64,000 nucleotides of DNA from Chitinophaga varians (lineage in GTDB: Bacteria; Bacteroidota; Bacteroidia; Chitinophagales; Chitinophagaceae), in contig NZ_JABAIA010000003.1 of the NCBI RefSeq assembly GCF_012641275.1, positions 372,001-436,000 of the forward strand, given 5' to 3'. Positions 26,069 through 41,000 of the stretch are shown in pieces (positions within the stretch are counted from its first letter, which is position 1; the number at the start of each line of letters is the position of its first letter). Made by a program: the position numbers and the translations under genes. The notes beneath the pieces are model-generated. The model saw only the letters and a list, made by a program, of their open reading frames with translations. It did no database searches and was not told the origin of the DNA.

Positions 26069-29000
26069 ATGACTCCCGAATCAAGGTTTTTCAGCAGAAG
26101 CTGCAAGCGGCTGTTACTGGCGCTGTTTGGCATGATGACGACTGTTGCCGCTACTGCCGGCACTTTCCCTGTCACCAATACAAACGACGCGGGGCCGGGT
26201 TCATTCAGACAGGCTATCCTGGATGCGAACGCCGCGGGCGCGGGCCCGCACGATATCGTGTTCAATGTGCATGGCCAGATAACGCTGGCCACCTCGCTGC
26301 CAACTATTACGGCGAAGAAACTGACGATCGACGGGCAGAACAAGATCACGTTGTATTCCACCGGGACCAACTCCATTATTAATCCTTTTGTGATTAATGC
26401 GGACAGTGTGACCGTCAGGAATTTCGTCGTGCAGAACAACGGGGACATCAACGTAGACATCTTTCCCAATACAACAGGGATAACGATTGATAATATACGT
26501 TCTTTCAGTACGGTAGGCAACTACCTGAACGCATTTATGCGCGTGCAGGGAGCCTCCACCAGGCTGACGGTGAAAAACATTTCTTCCAACGACGTAGAGC
26601 CGGCTCCTTCCAGCGGCGCGGCGCACATCGGGCGGGCGTTTTATTTTACAGGGGGTACGCAGACCGACCTGGTCATGGATAATATCCAGCTTAGCTCGTT
26701 CAACAATACGCGTGGGGGAGAAGGGATCGTTTTCCGTGACGCGGGTGTAAATGGTTTTACGTTTATCAACAGTAATATCAGTGGTTTCCAGAATGCGATG
26801 GTATTTAATAATACCGGTGGTGCTGTCGAGACGGCGAATAATGTGTTGTTCAGAAACGTGACCATTGATAGTTTATGGAGCGGCATATCACAGGGGGTTT
26901 ATTGTGATTTCGTTGCCACGAATTTTGATATTAACCGCACGTCAGTAGATCTGGACGTGATTGGCACCGATGACGACGGCGACTATGCTTTCCGCTTTGT
27001 TAATACCGCTACGAATATTTCACTCGATACCATTAATATTAATGAGGTTGATCTTTGGTCCATCTTGTTCAACGGAGCCGCCAGCAACATCACGATTAAT
27101 AAAGCAGTCATAGAAAACCGGATACCCGGGATCTACGCGGGAAGCCACGTCCTGTTTAATACCACGGTCAATGGCTTTACCTGCACCAATTCAGTACTGA
27201 ACGGAGATAAGCTGGGTACCACAGATGACAGCGATGCAGGTATTTATTTCCAGGGAGCTGCCACCGGCGTGACGATCGATAATGTGACCTTTAATGGGTT
27301 TGACGTAGATGGTATCTATGTTGGAGGCGCAGCCACCAATTTTCAGCTGACCAATTCCAAATTTACGAATAGCACGGATGGTATTGAATTTTACAACAAT
27401 GCGCCGAGAAGTAATGTAGACATCATCAATTCTGCTTTTTATAACCAGGACCGGACGGGTATTGCGATCAATGGTGCCAATGCCGTTACTGACGTAGACC
27501 TGAAGGGAGATACGATCGCGAACAACATTAGTCATGGTGTTTGGTTTTATGGCGGCGCCGGTATAACAGACTCGCAGGTAGATGGTTGTGTCATATATAA
27601 TAATGGCGAAGCGGGCATTTATAATGATGCCCCCAATAAAGTCATTATTACCAATAACTCCATATATAACAATACCAAGGCTGGCATTTCACTGGCGGGC
27701 GGTAACTGTAGTTACACGCTCGCTGCAGGCAAAACACCGGTACTCGTATCATCTACCGCGCTGGGGGGAGGGCAGTACCAGCTACAGCTTACCATCCCGA
27801 ATATAGCTGCCGGGGCACAGTACACCGTTGATATTTATGCCAATGATCCCGCTACGAACAGAACGAGCGGGCAATATTATGTTACGTCCTTAACGGGATT
27901 GTCTGCCGGCACTTCTACACAGACCATCACTTACAATGCTGGTCCGGGCGCTACCGGTCTCGGTACGTGGACTGCCACCCTGCGTATTCCGGCTAACAAC
28001 TGCGGAACGTCAGAGTTTAGCAACGCCATCACCATGTCAGCCAAAGGCCCCGCCTGTGTGAGCAATGGCATTGTGGCGTGGTACAGGGCAGACCAGGCGG
28101 TGAATGGCGTGAACTGGGGCGATATTTCCGGAAAGGCCAATCATATGACGGTGATCGGTGATCCGGACAATACCACCGGCATGGTCAACTTCAACCCGGC
28201 TATTTATTATGATGGTAACGACGCTCACCTGGTACCTGCCACGGCAGCTGTATCCGGGGCTTACTCCATTATGGGCATGGGAGTATTGGAAGGCAGCCAG
28301 AATGGCCGCGTGTTCAACAGCTCCAGTGGAAATAAACTGATGGGATGGCATGCCGGGTTCGAAAACCGCTTGTATGTGGAAGGATGGCTGAACACCGGCA
28401 ACGGATTAACCGCAAGAGGCAAACTCTATTCTTTCGAGAGAGGAGCCAGCGGTGCTTATGAATTTAAAAGCAACGGCGCGCTGGTGAAAAACGGCGCTGC
28501 TTCTGATGGCACGGCATGGACATTAGACGTGGGAGGCGCTACCTTCTCGGAATTCACAAAAGTTTTTATCCCGGAAGTATTCATCTACAACCGTGATCTT
28601 ACGCCCGCCGAGATCCAGCGTATTGAATCTTACATGGCGCTCAAATACGGCATCACGCTGAACAATGGCGCCACTGACTATATCAACAGCGACGGCACCG
28701 TACAGATATGGACGGCCGCCGCTAACGCCGGTTATGGTAAACGCATCACCGGTATCGGCCGTGAGGATTGTGCTATGCTGAGCCAGAAACAATCCCTCAG
28801 CCAGGACAGCGGTATGGTGACCATCGCGCTGGGTAACGCTATTGCGTTGTCCAATGCCGATAATAATACCAACTTTGCGCAGGATAAAGTATTCTTCACC
28901 TTCAGCGACAACGGCGGTGCTACCGGTTATTTCACGCCTGTCACCAGCACCAACGCCAATCAGCGTATGGGCCGTGTATGGCGCGTGCAGAAAACCGCTT

Positions 29001-32000
29001 CGTGGGACAACAGCCAGCAGATAACGCTGCAACTGAAAGGCGGCGCAGGCAATAACTACCTGCTCATCAGCACAGATGCGGCCTTTGGCACTGTTACCAA
29101 AGAAATAAAATTGAACGGCACGGGAATAGTTACACTTTCCGGTGCAGACCTGGCCAATGGCGCTTATTTTACGTTCGGTCAGCAGCAACGTTTCCCCGGC
29201 GGTGTGGCGAACAACCTTCAGGCATGGGTGAAAGCAGATGCAGGTGCAACCGTTGCCGACGGCAGCATCCTGAAATGGAGCGACCAGGCGGTGCAGAGAG
29301 AATGGCCGCTTAACGCTGCCACATCCGTGGGTTGGGCCAGGAGCGCTATTAACTATAACCCGGCTGTTAACTTCCAGGGTGACAACTATTTTACAGTACC
29401 GAAGTTTGCCGAGGGCAATACTGCTGGTGAAGTATTCTCCGTACAATATTCCAATACTCCGGCTACTGCCACTTCGGCCAGTTTCCCTTATGAATTTGGT
29501 GGAGAACCGGCAGCCTCTCTGGCTCAGCACTATCCGTTTAGCGGAGCTATCTATACGCACTTTGGAACTACAGCAAGACCGGGTTATTCATTCGGTAGCA
29601 GCAATATCCAAAAGGCGCATATATTAAATACCTGGAGCGCTCCCGGAGACTGGGCAATGAACTTCGATGGTAAAACCCTGGGCAGCAGCAATGCCTATCC
29701 GGTTTCCTTCAGCAGAGGGTCGGCACTGAACTGTGCCATCGGCGCAGGACATGGTTCCATATTTAATGGCCGCCTTTCCGAAGTGATCCTTTATAGCCGT
29801 CAGTTGAATGCTACCGAACGTTCACAGGTGAACAGCTATCTGGCACTGAAGTACGCGCTGACGCTGAAGACCGCTACAGGTGCTGCTGCTGACTACCTTG
29901 CCAGCGACGGTGCCACCAAAATGTGGTCAGCCGCTAAAAATACCGGCTATGGCGAACGTATCACCGGTATTGGCAGAGACGACAATGGTACCCTGTTGCA
30001 GAAACAAAGCCTTTCGCAGCTGGACGGCGCCAACCTGACCATTGGCATCGGAAGCGGCCTGGCAGCTGCCAATGCGGACAATAACACAGACGTGGCCAAT
30101 GATCGTTCCTTCTTCACCTTTAGTGATAACGGTCAGCCAGCTACGTATAGCACCCCCGTTAGTGGTTTGGGTGATATTTCCGCACGCCTGTCACGAATCT
30201 ATAAAACAGACCGTACTAACTGGGCTAAGAGCTCCATCACCTTATCACTCGCAGGAGGAAACAACAATACTTACCTGCTGGTGAGCAACGATGAAACTTT
30301 TGGCGCCGGCGACAAAACCTATAAACTGGATGCCAATGGTAACATCACGCTGGACAGCGATCTGCTGACCGACGGCGCCTTCTTTACTTTTGCTATTGTA
30401 CAGTCGGCTCCGGCCGGTGTGGCAGGCGGACTGGAAGTATGGGCCAGAGCGGACAGCGGAGTAGTGGTGACCGGCGGTAACGCCACACAGTGGAAAGACC
30501 TGAGTGCTTCCGGCCGTACATGGGGGCAGGCCGTTACCGGAGCATTGCCATGGAAAGAAGCATCCGTTAACTTTAACCCGGGCATTAGCTTCGGTGGCGC
30601 AGGCGCCTCTGGTAACTATTTCATACAGCAGCCTGAGATTGCCAATACTTTTACCGCAGGTGAAGTATTCTCGGTACAAACATCTAATGTTGACAACAGT
30701 GGTAACGCCATGTATCCTTTTGAATTTGGAGGTACACTTGCCGGTGGTGCAGCGTTCTATAACTATACTAACAACAATCAATTTACTTATTTCGGTACTA
30801 ACACCGGCCGAATGAACTTCCCGTATCCTGTGGGTGTCAGCATACGCAATGCGCATATGCTCAACATCTGGAGCGCTACCAACGACTGGGCGGCTGGTGT
30901 AGATGGCAAGGTATTGCTGGCAGTCAATACCAATGCCGTGAACTTCCTCTCGCCGGCCGGCAACAAGGATTATCTTGGCGCGGGCCACAACGCCGTATTT
31001 AATGGCGATATCCCTGAGATAATATTATATTCCCGCAAGCTGAGCGCTGTCGAGCGTCAACAGGTACAATCCTATATGGCACTGCGTTACGGCCTGACGC
31101 TGGGCATCGGCGTGCCGATGGACTACCTCGCCAGCGACGGTACCACTACCATGTGGAAAGCCGCTACCGGTGGTGCTTACGCTAAACACATCATCGGCAT
31201 CGGCCGTGATGACAGGGGTATGCTGCTGCAGAAACAATCCATCGCAGCAGATACCGGCATCGTCACCATTGCTGTCGGAGATGGTATCGCCGTTTCCAAC
31301 AAAACCAATGCGGCCACTATTACCAACGACCTTTCCTTCTTTACTTTTGGAGATGATGGCGCGGCCACGACCTACCTGACACCGGTTAACGGTCTCAATA
31401 CTGTCAACACCCGCATGGCCCGCGTCTTTAAAGCACAGAAAACCAACTGGGCCGATCAGAATATCACCATAAAACTTGCCGGCGGTAATGCACGTACTTA
31501 CCTGGTGGTAAGCGCAGACAATACTTTCGGTACAGGTGACGCCACTTACGCACTGGATGCCAACGGTACCGTTACCCTTAACAGTAGCCAACTGGCCAAT
31601 GGCGCTTATTTCACTTTTGCGAAAAATGTTTCCGGACCAAATGGCGTCAACAATGGCGTCACTTTCTGGCTGCGTGCCGATGACGGCATATCCGGCGGCA
31701 GCAACTGGACCGACTACAGCAATAAAGGCAATGATGCGTTGCAGGCAGTAACAGGCAGCCAGCCTATTACTGATGCTAAAGCATTTAACTTCAACTATGG
31801 CCTCGTATTCGATGGTACAGACGACTTCCTTGATATCAATACTACCCGTATAGACCCGGCAACTGCCACAATCTTTGCTGTGGCCAGCGGCACTGGTTTT
31901 GCAGCCGTGAGAGAGCTGGTAGGCAGCGGCGGCCTGGGTGATGCACATGGTATGGAATTCAGGGTTGTCAATTCCGGGCAACAACAATACCTGGAAAACG

Positions 32001-35000
32001 CAGGATCAGTGGCAGCCGTAGGAGGTCTCAGCACCTTCCAGGCTAATAAACCATATATTTTCAGTGTTACCCAGGCCAGCAACGTTGCCAATGGCATTCG
32101 CATGTTTGGCAACTATAAGCTGGACAACCAGGGAACGCTCAATTTAACACCGCTTACAAAGAACCTGGTTTCTATTGGTTCCCGTACCATGGCTGCCAGA
32201 GCCTATTACTGGCAGGGGGGCATGGGAGAAGTGGTGGCTTATAACCGCATACTGTCAGACGCAGAGCGTCAGACAGTAGAATCTTATCTCGGCCTGAAAT
32301 ATGGTATCACCCTCAATGACGGTGCTACCGATTACCTGGCCACCGACGGTTCCAAATACTGGACCGCAGATCCGACCTACAAAGCCCGTATCACCGGCAT
32401 CGGCAGGGACGATGCTACTGCGCTGAACACCAAACAATCGCTCAGCGTAGACACCGGTTTTGTGACCCTCTCACTGGGCAGCAATATTCCGCTGACCAAT
32501 GAACAAAACAGCAACACCATTACCAACGATAAATCTTTCTTTGTATTTGCAGATAACGGTCAGTCGGCTGCTACTTACACCACTGTAGTAAACGGTACCA
32601 GCGCTACTCGCAGACTGCCCCGTGTATGGAAGGTGGGTAAAACCAACTGGACAGACCAGAATATTACCCTGAAAGCTGATGCAAAAGGTACCAAAGTGTA
32701 CCTGCTGATCAGCACCGATCCTACTTTTGCGACGATCACCAAAGAACTGCCGCTGAATACTGATAAAACCATTACTCTCAGCTCCAGCGATCTGCCGAAC
32801 GGTATCTACTTTACTTTTGGCGCCGCGGCGAAATTCCCTGGTGGCGTGGCCAGTGGCAACATGATATGGCTGCGCGCAGATATCAATACTTCTGCCACAG
32901 CAGACAACACGCCGATCAGCACGTGGAACGACTACAGCCCGAACGGCAATAGCGTGGCACAGGCTACACCGGCCAACCAGCCTATATATATGGACAACGC
33001 TGCGGCCAATATGAACTTTAACCCCGTGGTAAGGTTTAATGGTGCCCCACATGCGATGAATGGTAATTCTTTGCTGAAAAGTGGCAGTTACAACGCCGCC
33101 AACGCGTTTTATGCAGGTAGCCAGGCTATCGCGAATGCCACGGTGATTTTTACCGAGCCAGCTCCTGCTCTTGGTGTTAACCAGTTTACTTTGCACGCTA
33201 CCTGGAATGATAACAAAGTGTACTGGGATGCTCCTTATACAAGCAACCGCATTATCTATGATGCAGGTGATATCACTAACCAGGTGAATCTCTGGACCGC
33301 TACCAGCGATATAAGCCTTGCCGCAAACAAACAATCCCTTTACAGGAATGGCTTAAATGTACAAAACGGAAACAACGTCAGCACGTTCACAGGGGGCAAC
33401 CAGCCATTCCAGCTGGGAGCGAACAACGGCGTTTCCTATAACGGCCGTATGGGTGACCTGATCGTATATATGAACGCACTCACCCCTGTTGAACAACAGA
33501 AGGTGAACAGCTACATGGCCATCAAATATGGTATCACGCTGAACAACGGCGCTACCAACTACCTGGCCACTGACGGCAGCATCGTATGGAATGCTTCTAA
33601 CAACGGTGGTTATGGTAACTACATCACCGGTATCGGTCGTGATGACGCGGAAGACCTGAACCAGAAACAGTCCCGCAATACCATGAGCGGTATGCAACTC
33701 GCAATCGGCCTGAATTCCCTCTCTGAAACAAATAACGGCAACGCCAACACGTTCGCTGCCGATAAATCATATATGGTATGGGGCGACAATGCCGGCAGCA
33801 GCCTCTTTAAGACAGCGCTGTCCGGTCACCCTGTGGCCAACTACCGCATGGGCAGGGTGTGGAAAGTACAGAAATCCGGCACCGTTGGCACCGTACAGGT
33901 AGCCGTGCCTTATGATGTACTGCCCAACGCTGCGCAGACTTACCTCATCGTCAGCAATGACGCCACCTTTGACGGAACAGACCAGTTCATCCCGGTGACG
34001 GCCATGACCCTCAACGGTAAAAAACACTACTACGCCAATGTAGACCTGGCGAATGGCCAGTTCTTCACCTATGGTGCTTCCATCAAAGCACCGGGTGGGG
34101 TAGCGGGTACTTCCCTGTGGTTGCGTGCAGACGCAGGTACTTCCGGCACTACAGATAATACAGCTATCAACGGCTGGACAGACTTCGCTTCAGACCTGAA
34201 CAACGCTACACAGGCCACTGTTGCCAACCAGCCGCTCTTTATGAGCAATGCTGCCAGCAACGCGAACTTCAACCCGGTAGTGAAATTCGATGGGGCTGAT
34301 TTCATGAACCTCGATATCAGCAAACTGCCGATGGGCACCAGCGCTAGAACATTCTTTGGTGCAGGTAACTTGTCTACGCTCACCGGTAACAGTTATATCA
34401 TCGGATATGGTGGCAGCACCACCAGCCAGGGTGTGGGCCTCGCAACCATAAGCGGTAATGGTACCGCGGATTTTGTGGGTTGGGCCAACGACGTGACCAG
34501 TGCTGCAGGCTACTGGCAAACCGGCATATTTAATGAAATGGTGGGCGTATGGGCCGGTAATGGCGGCAATGCGACGCTGTACGGCAAAATGCAGAAGTTA
34601 GGAGGACCGCTGGCCAAAGCCTGGAACACCACTACCGGCGGCGCCCAAATCGGTAGCGCTCCATGGGACAATACACAGTCCTGGAAAGGTACTATTGGTG
34701 AGGTTATCGTATATCCGACCGCGTTAAGCACCAATGAACTGCAACGCGTGTCTACCTACCTGGCTGTCAAGTACGGTTATACGATGGACCAGACCACGCC
34801 GGTCGACTATCTGGCTACCGATGGCACCACCAAAATATGGGACGCCACTGCTAACGCTACTTATAAAAATAACATCACCGGTATCGGCCGTGACGATGTG
34901 GAAGGCCTGGCACAGAAACAAAGCCAGAACATCAACACCGGCTTACAGCCTATAGTGGGCCTCGGCGGTATCGCTGCTGACAACCTTAGCAATACAAATA

Positions 35001-38000
35001 CTTTCTCCGCAGATAAATCATATATGGTATGGGGAGATGATGGCGCGGCCACGGCTTTCTCTACTGCCATCACCGGCAACCCGGCTGTTACTACCCGAAT
35101 GGCAAGAGTTTGGAAAGTGCAGGAGTCTGGCACGGTAGGTACCGTGAATATCGCTGTGCGGAGAGACCAATTGCCCAAAACGGCTACTACGCCTTACCTG
35201 GTAGTGAGCAACGATGCCACTTTCGATGGCACTGACCAGTTTATTCAATTGTCTGCCACAGACGTGAACGGCGTGGCGAGCTACACCACCAATGTGGACC
35301 TGACCAGCGGCCAATACTTTACTTTCGCCAGCTTCGTGACAGCACCAGGCGGTGTTGCCAACGAAATGCTGTGGGTGAAAGCAGATGCAGACCTCCAGGT
35401 GAATGCCAATAACCAGGTGGAACAATGGTTCAACCAGGCTGGCGCTATGGTAACGGAACTGCGCGCAGCACCTGTTGCACATACCGATCCGATAGCTGCT
35501 TCTGCAGACATCCTCAACGTGCCTAACGGTATCAACTTCAACCCTGCGGTAGACTTCTCCGGCGCTAAAACCAAATCGCTGAAGGGTAATGCCGATGCTA
35601 ACTGGAACTCAACGCCTAACCTGTCCATCTTCTCTGTGAGCGCGCCGGAAGGCCCTGCAACTAACGGCCTCGTAGGTATTTTTGCCACCAATGGTGACTG
35701 GTCGGCATCTCCTAATGCCGGCAGGGGCCTGGTGTATACCAGCGGTGTTAACTACGCGCTGGATGGTGCCGGATGCCTGATAGCACCATCCTATCCTCCT
35801 TATTTAGGGGCTAATATAATACGTGGTGTGTATGTAAGTACCAATAACGGGCGGAATGGAGGCACGTGGTTGAATGGCTTACAGGGTACTGCCGCTACGA
35901 AGGACTGCTTTACGCAGGCAGGCGGTTCTTTCTTTGAAATAGGTGGCCGCACCACAGATGTTGCCACCTTTGACGACCGCATCTTCAACGGTAAAATCCC
36001 CGAGGTGATCGTTTACAAATCTGCCCTCACTCCAACAGAGGCGCAGAAAGTAGAATCATACCTCGGTGTTAAATATGGCATTACGCTGGACCAGTCCACT
36101 GCACAGAACTATCTGGCCACCGACGGCTCCGTGATCTGGAACGCCACTGCCAACAACACTTATAAAACAAATATCTTCGGTATCGGCCGCGACGACCGCG
36201 AAGCACTGACTCAGAAACAGTCCCGCAGCATCCATCCCGGTTCCATCCTGACAATCGGTATGCGCACCATCGCTGCAACCAATGCTGATAACGGCAATAC
36301 CTTCGGTACAGACAAGAGTTACCTGATGCTGGGCAGCAACAGCAATGCACTGACTGTAAGCGGTACGGACCTGCCTGTCGGCAGCTGTATCCCTGAACGC
36401 CTCACCCAGGAATGGAAAACACAGTTCACCAACTACGATATCAGCACACAGCCACTCAGCATGCAGTTCAACCTGAACGGCATCACCGTGAAAGGCACTG
36501 CTGCTGCTGATTTCACCATTCTGGTGGACGAAGACGGCGACGGCAACTTCGCTACCGGCACCATCACTGAAATTCCTGCTACCAGCTTCAATGGCGGTAT
36601 CGTGAGCTTCGATAACATCAGCACCCTGAAAGACGGCCAGGTATTCACCCTCGTGACCAGCCACCTGCAACGTACGGCCAACCTGGTGCCCGATGCTACC
36701 GTGAGAACAGTAGCTTCTACCTGTGTCGACAAAGGCACGCTGTACTTCATCGATCCTTCCGATGCCAACAAATACATTGCTTCCATTACCCTGAACGGTA
36801 ACACCATGGACGTGACCAAACTGTCCGCCCTGGTAGACGTGAACAGGGACATGAACGCAACCCTGGGCAAAAACAGCGGCACTGACTACGGTACGCAGCT
36901 GATGCGCAGACTGGTACAGATCAGCTACACCGGCGCTGACCTGACACAGAACGGTGGCGTTACCCTCCGCTTGTTCTGGAACCCTGCCGAAAAAACCAAT
37001 GCACAGAACATGCTCTCCGGCACGCGCGGCGTAACCGGCGCTCAACGCTGGGCATGGTTCAAACATACCGGCGATATCACCGCTACCCTGGCAGACCTGT
37101 CTGCCGCAGGACTGGCCAATATTAATGAACTGACACCTTCCGCTACCGGTCAACAGGACGGCGTGGAATATGTGGAATTCAGCGGTATACAGAACTTCTC
37201 CACTTTTGGCGGCGTTACTACCGCCAGCGGCGTACTGGCCATCACCAAAGGTCAGGACGGTAAGGAAGGCGCCCAGAACGGCTCCTTTAATATCAGCCTG
37301 CCTGGCACAGTTACGGCCACAGAAGACATCACAGTGACCTACAATGTGACAGGCACCGCTGCTAACGGCGTGGACTATACGACGTTAAGCGGTACAATGG
37401 TATTCCCGGCCGGTAGCAACAGCGTACCGCTGCCGGTAATGGTGACAGATGACAATATCCTCGAGATCACTGAAGACGTGACCGTGTCCCTGACTGCTGC
37501 TTCCGGCAACAGTGGCGGCACCTATACTATCAGCAGCACACAGCCTGCCGCGACCATCAATATTGTGGACAACGACAGCAATGATCCGGCTAAAACCACC
37601 GTGGGCGTTGTTTGGTCTAAAGACGCCAAAGAACCGGACGTCAACGGCGAATTCAATATCAGCCTGCCAACAGGCATCACAGCTGCTGAAGACATCACCG
37701 TGAAATATAGCATTGCCGGTACAGCTACGCCTGGTGCGGACTATGTGCCGTTGAGCGGAACAGCAGTGATCCTCGCAGGCCAGGGTGGCGTAATGGTGCC
37801 AGTGGTAGTAGCTGACGACCAGCTGCTGGAAAACCCTGAAACGGTGATTGTTAGCATCATAGATGGTAAATCCACCAACTTCGTGCTGACACCGCGTGCA
37901 GGCGCCACTACTGCTACAGTGAACATCATCGATGATGAAAACACACCGGCCAACCTGGTACTGAGCATCACCAAAACGGCAGATGCCGCAGAACCGGCCA

Positions 38001-41000
38001 CCAATGGCAGCTTTACCATTAGCCTGCCTCCTAATATCAAGTCCATAGAACCTATCACGGTCAACTATGAAGTGAGCGGTACAGCCATAGGTGGGTCTGA
38101 TTACAACACCCTCAGCGGCACCGTTGTATTCCCAGCCAACCAGCCCAGTGTAACCCTGCCCGTTACTGTGATCAATGACGACCTTATTGAGAACACGGAA
38201 GACGTGACAGTGAAACTCACCGGCGGCACCAGCGCCAGCTTCAACTTCACCGCCAGCGCGACCAACGGTACCGCTACCGTGAATATCGCTGACGATGATA
38301 ACACTGCCGCTAACCGCGTACTGAGCATCAAAAAAACAACTGATGCCGCAGAACCATCTACCAACGGCTTATTTACCATTAGCCTCCCTGGTACGATCAA
38401 GTCATCTGAACCCGTAACCATAACCTATACATCCTCCGGTACCGCCACCAGCGGCGCAGACTATGTGGCGCTGGGAACAACCATTGTGCTGCCTGCCGGT
38501 CAGAACAGCATTACTTTACCATTCACCGTTGTTGATGATAAGATCATCGAGAATACCGAGACTGTCATTGCAGCGGTGAGTGGCGGTGCCAGCACCAGCT
38601 TTGCTTTCACTGTCAGCCCCACAGACGGCAGCGCCACTGCCAACATCGCTGATGATGACAATACAGCTGCCAACCGCGTGCTCAGTGTAGTCAACGATGG
38701 GGGAGACGCGTCCGAACCGTCTACCAACGGCAAGTTCACTATCAGCCTGCCCAAAGGCGCTACCCCTGCGGACGACATTGTGGCGGCAGAGCCAATTACG
38801 GTGACGTACAGCATCACCGGTTCCGCGATTAACGGCACCGACTATGCGAACCTGAGCGGTACAGTAGTGATTCCCGCCGGTCAGAACAGTGTAACCGTTC
38901 CCGTGACAGTGATCGATGACCAGCTGATGGAACCTACCGAAACGGTGAACATGAAACTGACCGATGGTAAGAGCACCAGCTTCTTATTCACCGCCAGTGC
39001 TACCAATGGTACTGCTACCGTGAATATCCTGGATGATGACAACACACCGGCCAACCGCGTACTGAGCATCGACAAAGTGAACGATGGCGCAGAACCGGCC
39101 ACCAATGCACTGTTTAAAATCAGCCTGCCTGCCAATGTTGCTCCTTCTGAGGCCATCACCATAACTTATAAAGTAACAGGATCAGCGACTAACGGCACCG
39201 ACTATACTACATTAACCGGAACGATGACCCTGCTGGCAGGACAAAACACTGCTACGCTGCCGGTGGTAGTGACCAACGATACGGAGATAGAAGGTACAGA
39301 AGACGTGGTGATAGAACTCACCGGCGGCAGCTCTGCCAACTTCTCTTATACGCTCAATCCGGCTAAAACTATCGCTACGGCCAACATTGCCGATGACGAT
39401 GATACACCTGCCAACCGGGTACTGAGCGTGACCAACAATGGCGACGCCGCAGAACCGGCCACTCATGGCGGATTTAAAATCAGTCTGCCTACAGGCGTAA
39501 TTGCCGCCAAACCTGTTACCGTGAACTATAGCATCGCGGGAACAGCAACAGCCACAGCAGACTATGCCGTCTTAACAGGCACGGCTACCATCCCTGCCGG
39601 TCAACCTTTTGTGATCGTACCGGTAACAGTGGCCGATGATAAAATCATCGAACTGACAGAAACCGTAGTGATGAACATTACCGGCGGCACAGGTGGCGGC
39701 TCCGCCTATACCGCGTCAGCTTCCGCTAACACCGCTACGGTCAACATCGCAGACGACGATAATACGCCGGCAAACCGGTTGGTGAAAGTAGTGGCCACCC
39801 GTGACGGCGCCGAAGGCGGAACTACCATCAAATTTGATTTCTTGCTGCCTACCGGTATCACTGCCTCTCAAGACATAAAAATCAATTATTCCATTGGTGG
39901 TACGGCCATCTTAGGTACAGACTATAACGGCCTCAATGCAAGTGATTTCGACAGGACCGCCATCATTCCTGCCGGAAGTACATCTACCGCTATCGTGGGC
40001 AACATCGTGGACGATAAGATCATAGAAGGAACAGAAAACGTGGTGATCACCATCACAGACGCCGCTTCCACCGACTTTACCTTCACGCCTGACCCGGCTG
40101 GTACTACTGCTACCGGAAATATCCTGGACAACGATGACATCTCCGCCAACCGTGTGATCAGCATCAAGCCAAGGATGGACGCCGCCGAACCGGCTACCAG
40201 CGGTGCTTATGGCATTAGCCTGCCAACCGGTTATTCGTCTGCGGTGCCTATTACCGTGACTTATAGCATTGCGGGTACATCCACCGCAACTCCCGGCGTG
40301 GACTACGCTACCCTCACCGGTACCGCAGTGATCCCTGCCAATACAGAGGGCGTGGACGTGTTCGTGAACCCGATCGATGATAAACTCATTGAAAACACAG
40401 AAACAGTGATTGCTACGCTGACAGGTGCTACTGCCACCGGTTTCACTTATACGCTCAGCCCAACCAACGCCACTGCTGTTGTCAACATCGATGATGATGA
40501 TAATACACCGGCCAACCGCGTACTGAGCATCACCAAATTGAACGATGGCGCAGAACCTGCATCCAACGCAGCGTTCAAGATCAGCCTGCCTGGAAACGTG
40601 GCGCCTTCTGAAGACCTCACCGTGACTTACAGCATTGATGGTACGGCCACTAACGGTACCGACTATGCGACTTTAGGCACCACCGTGACCTTCCCGGCAG
40701 GACAGAACTATATTACCATACCTATCGTTGTGACCAACGATACAGAGATAGAAGGTACAGAGAACGTAAAACTGACCCTCTCCGGTGGCAGCTCTGCTAA
40801 GTTCACCTATACCGTAGATGGCACCAACGGCAGTGCTACTGCTGATATCGCCGATGATGATGACGTACCGGCCAACCGTGTGCTGAGCATCACTAAAAAC
40901 GGCGATGCCGCAGAACCTTCCACTAATGGCGGGTTTAAAATCAGTCTGCCAACGGGTGTAACTTCCACCCAGCCGATCACCGTGAACTATACCATAGCAG

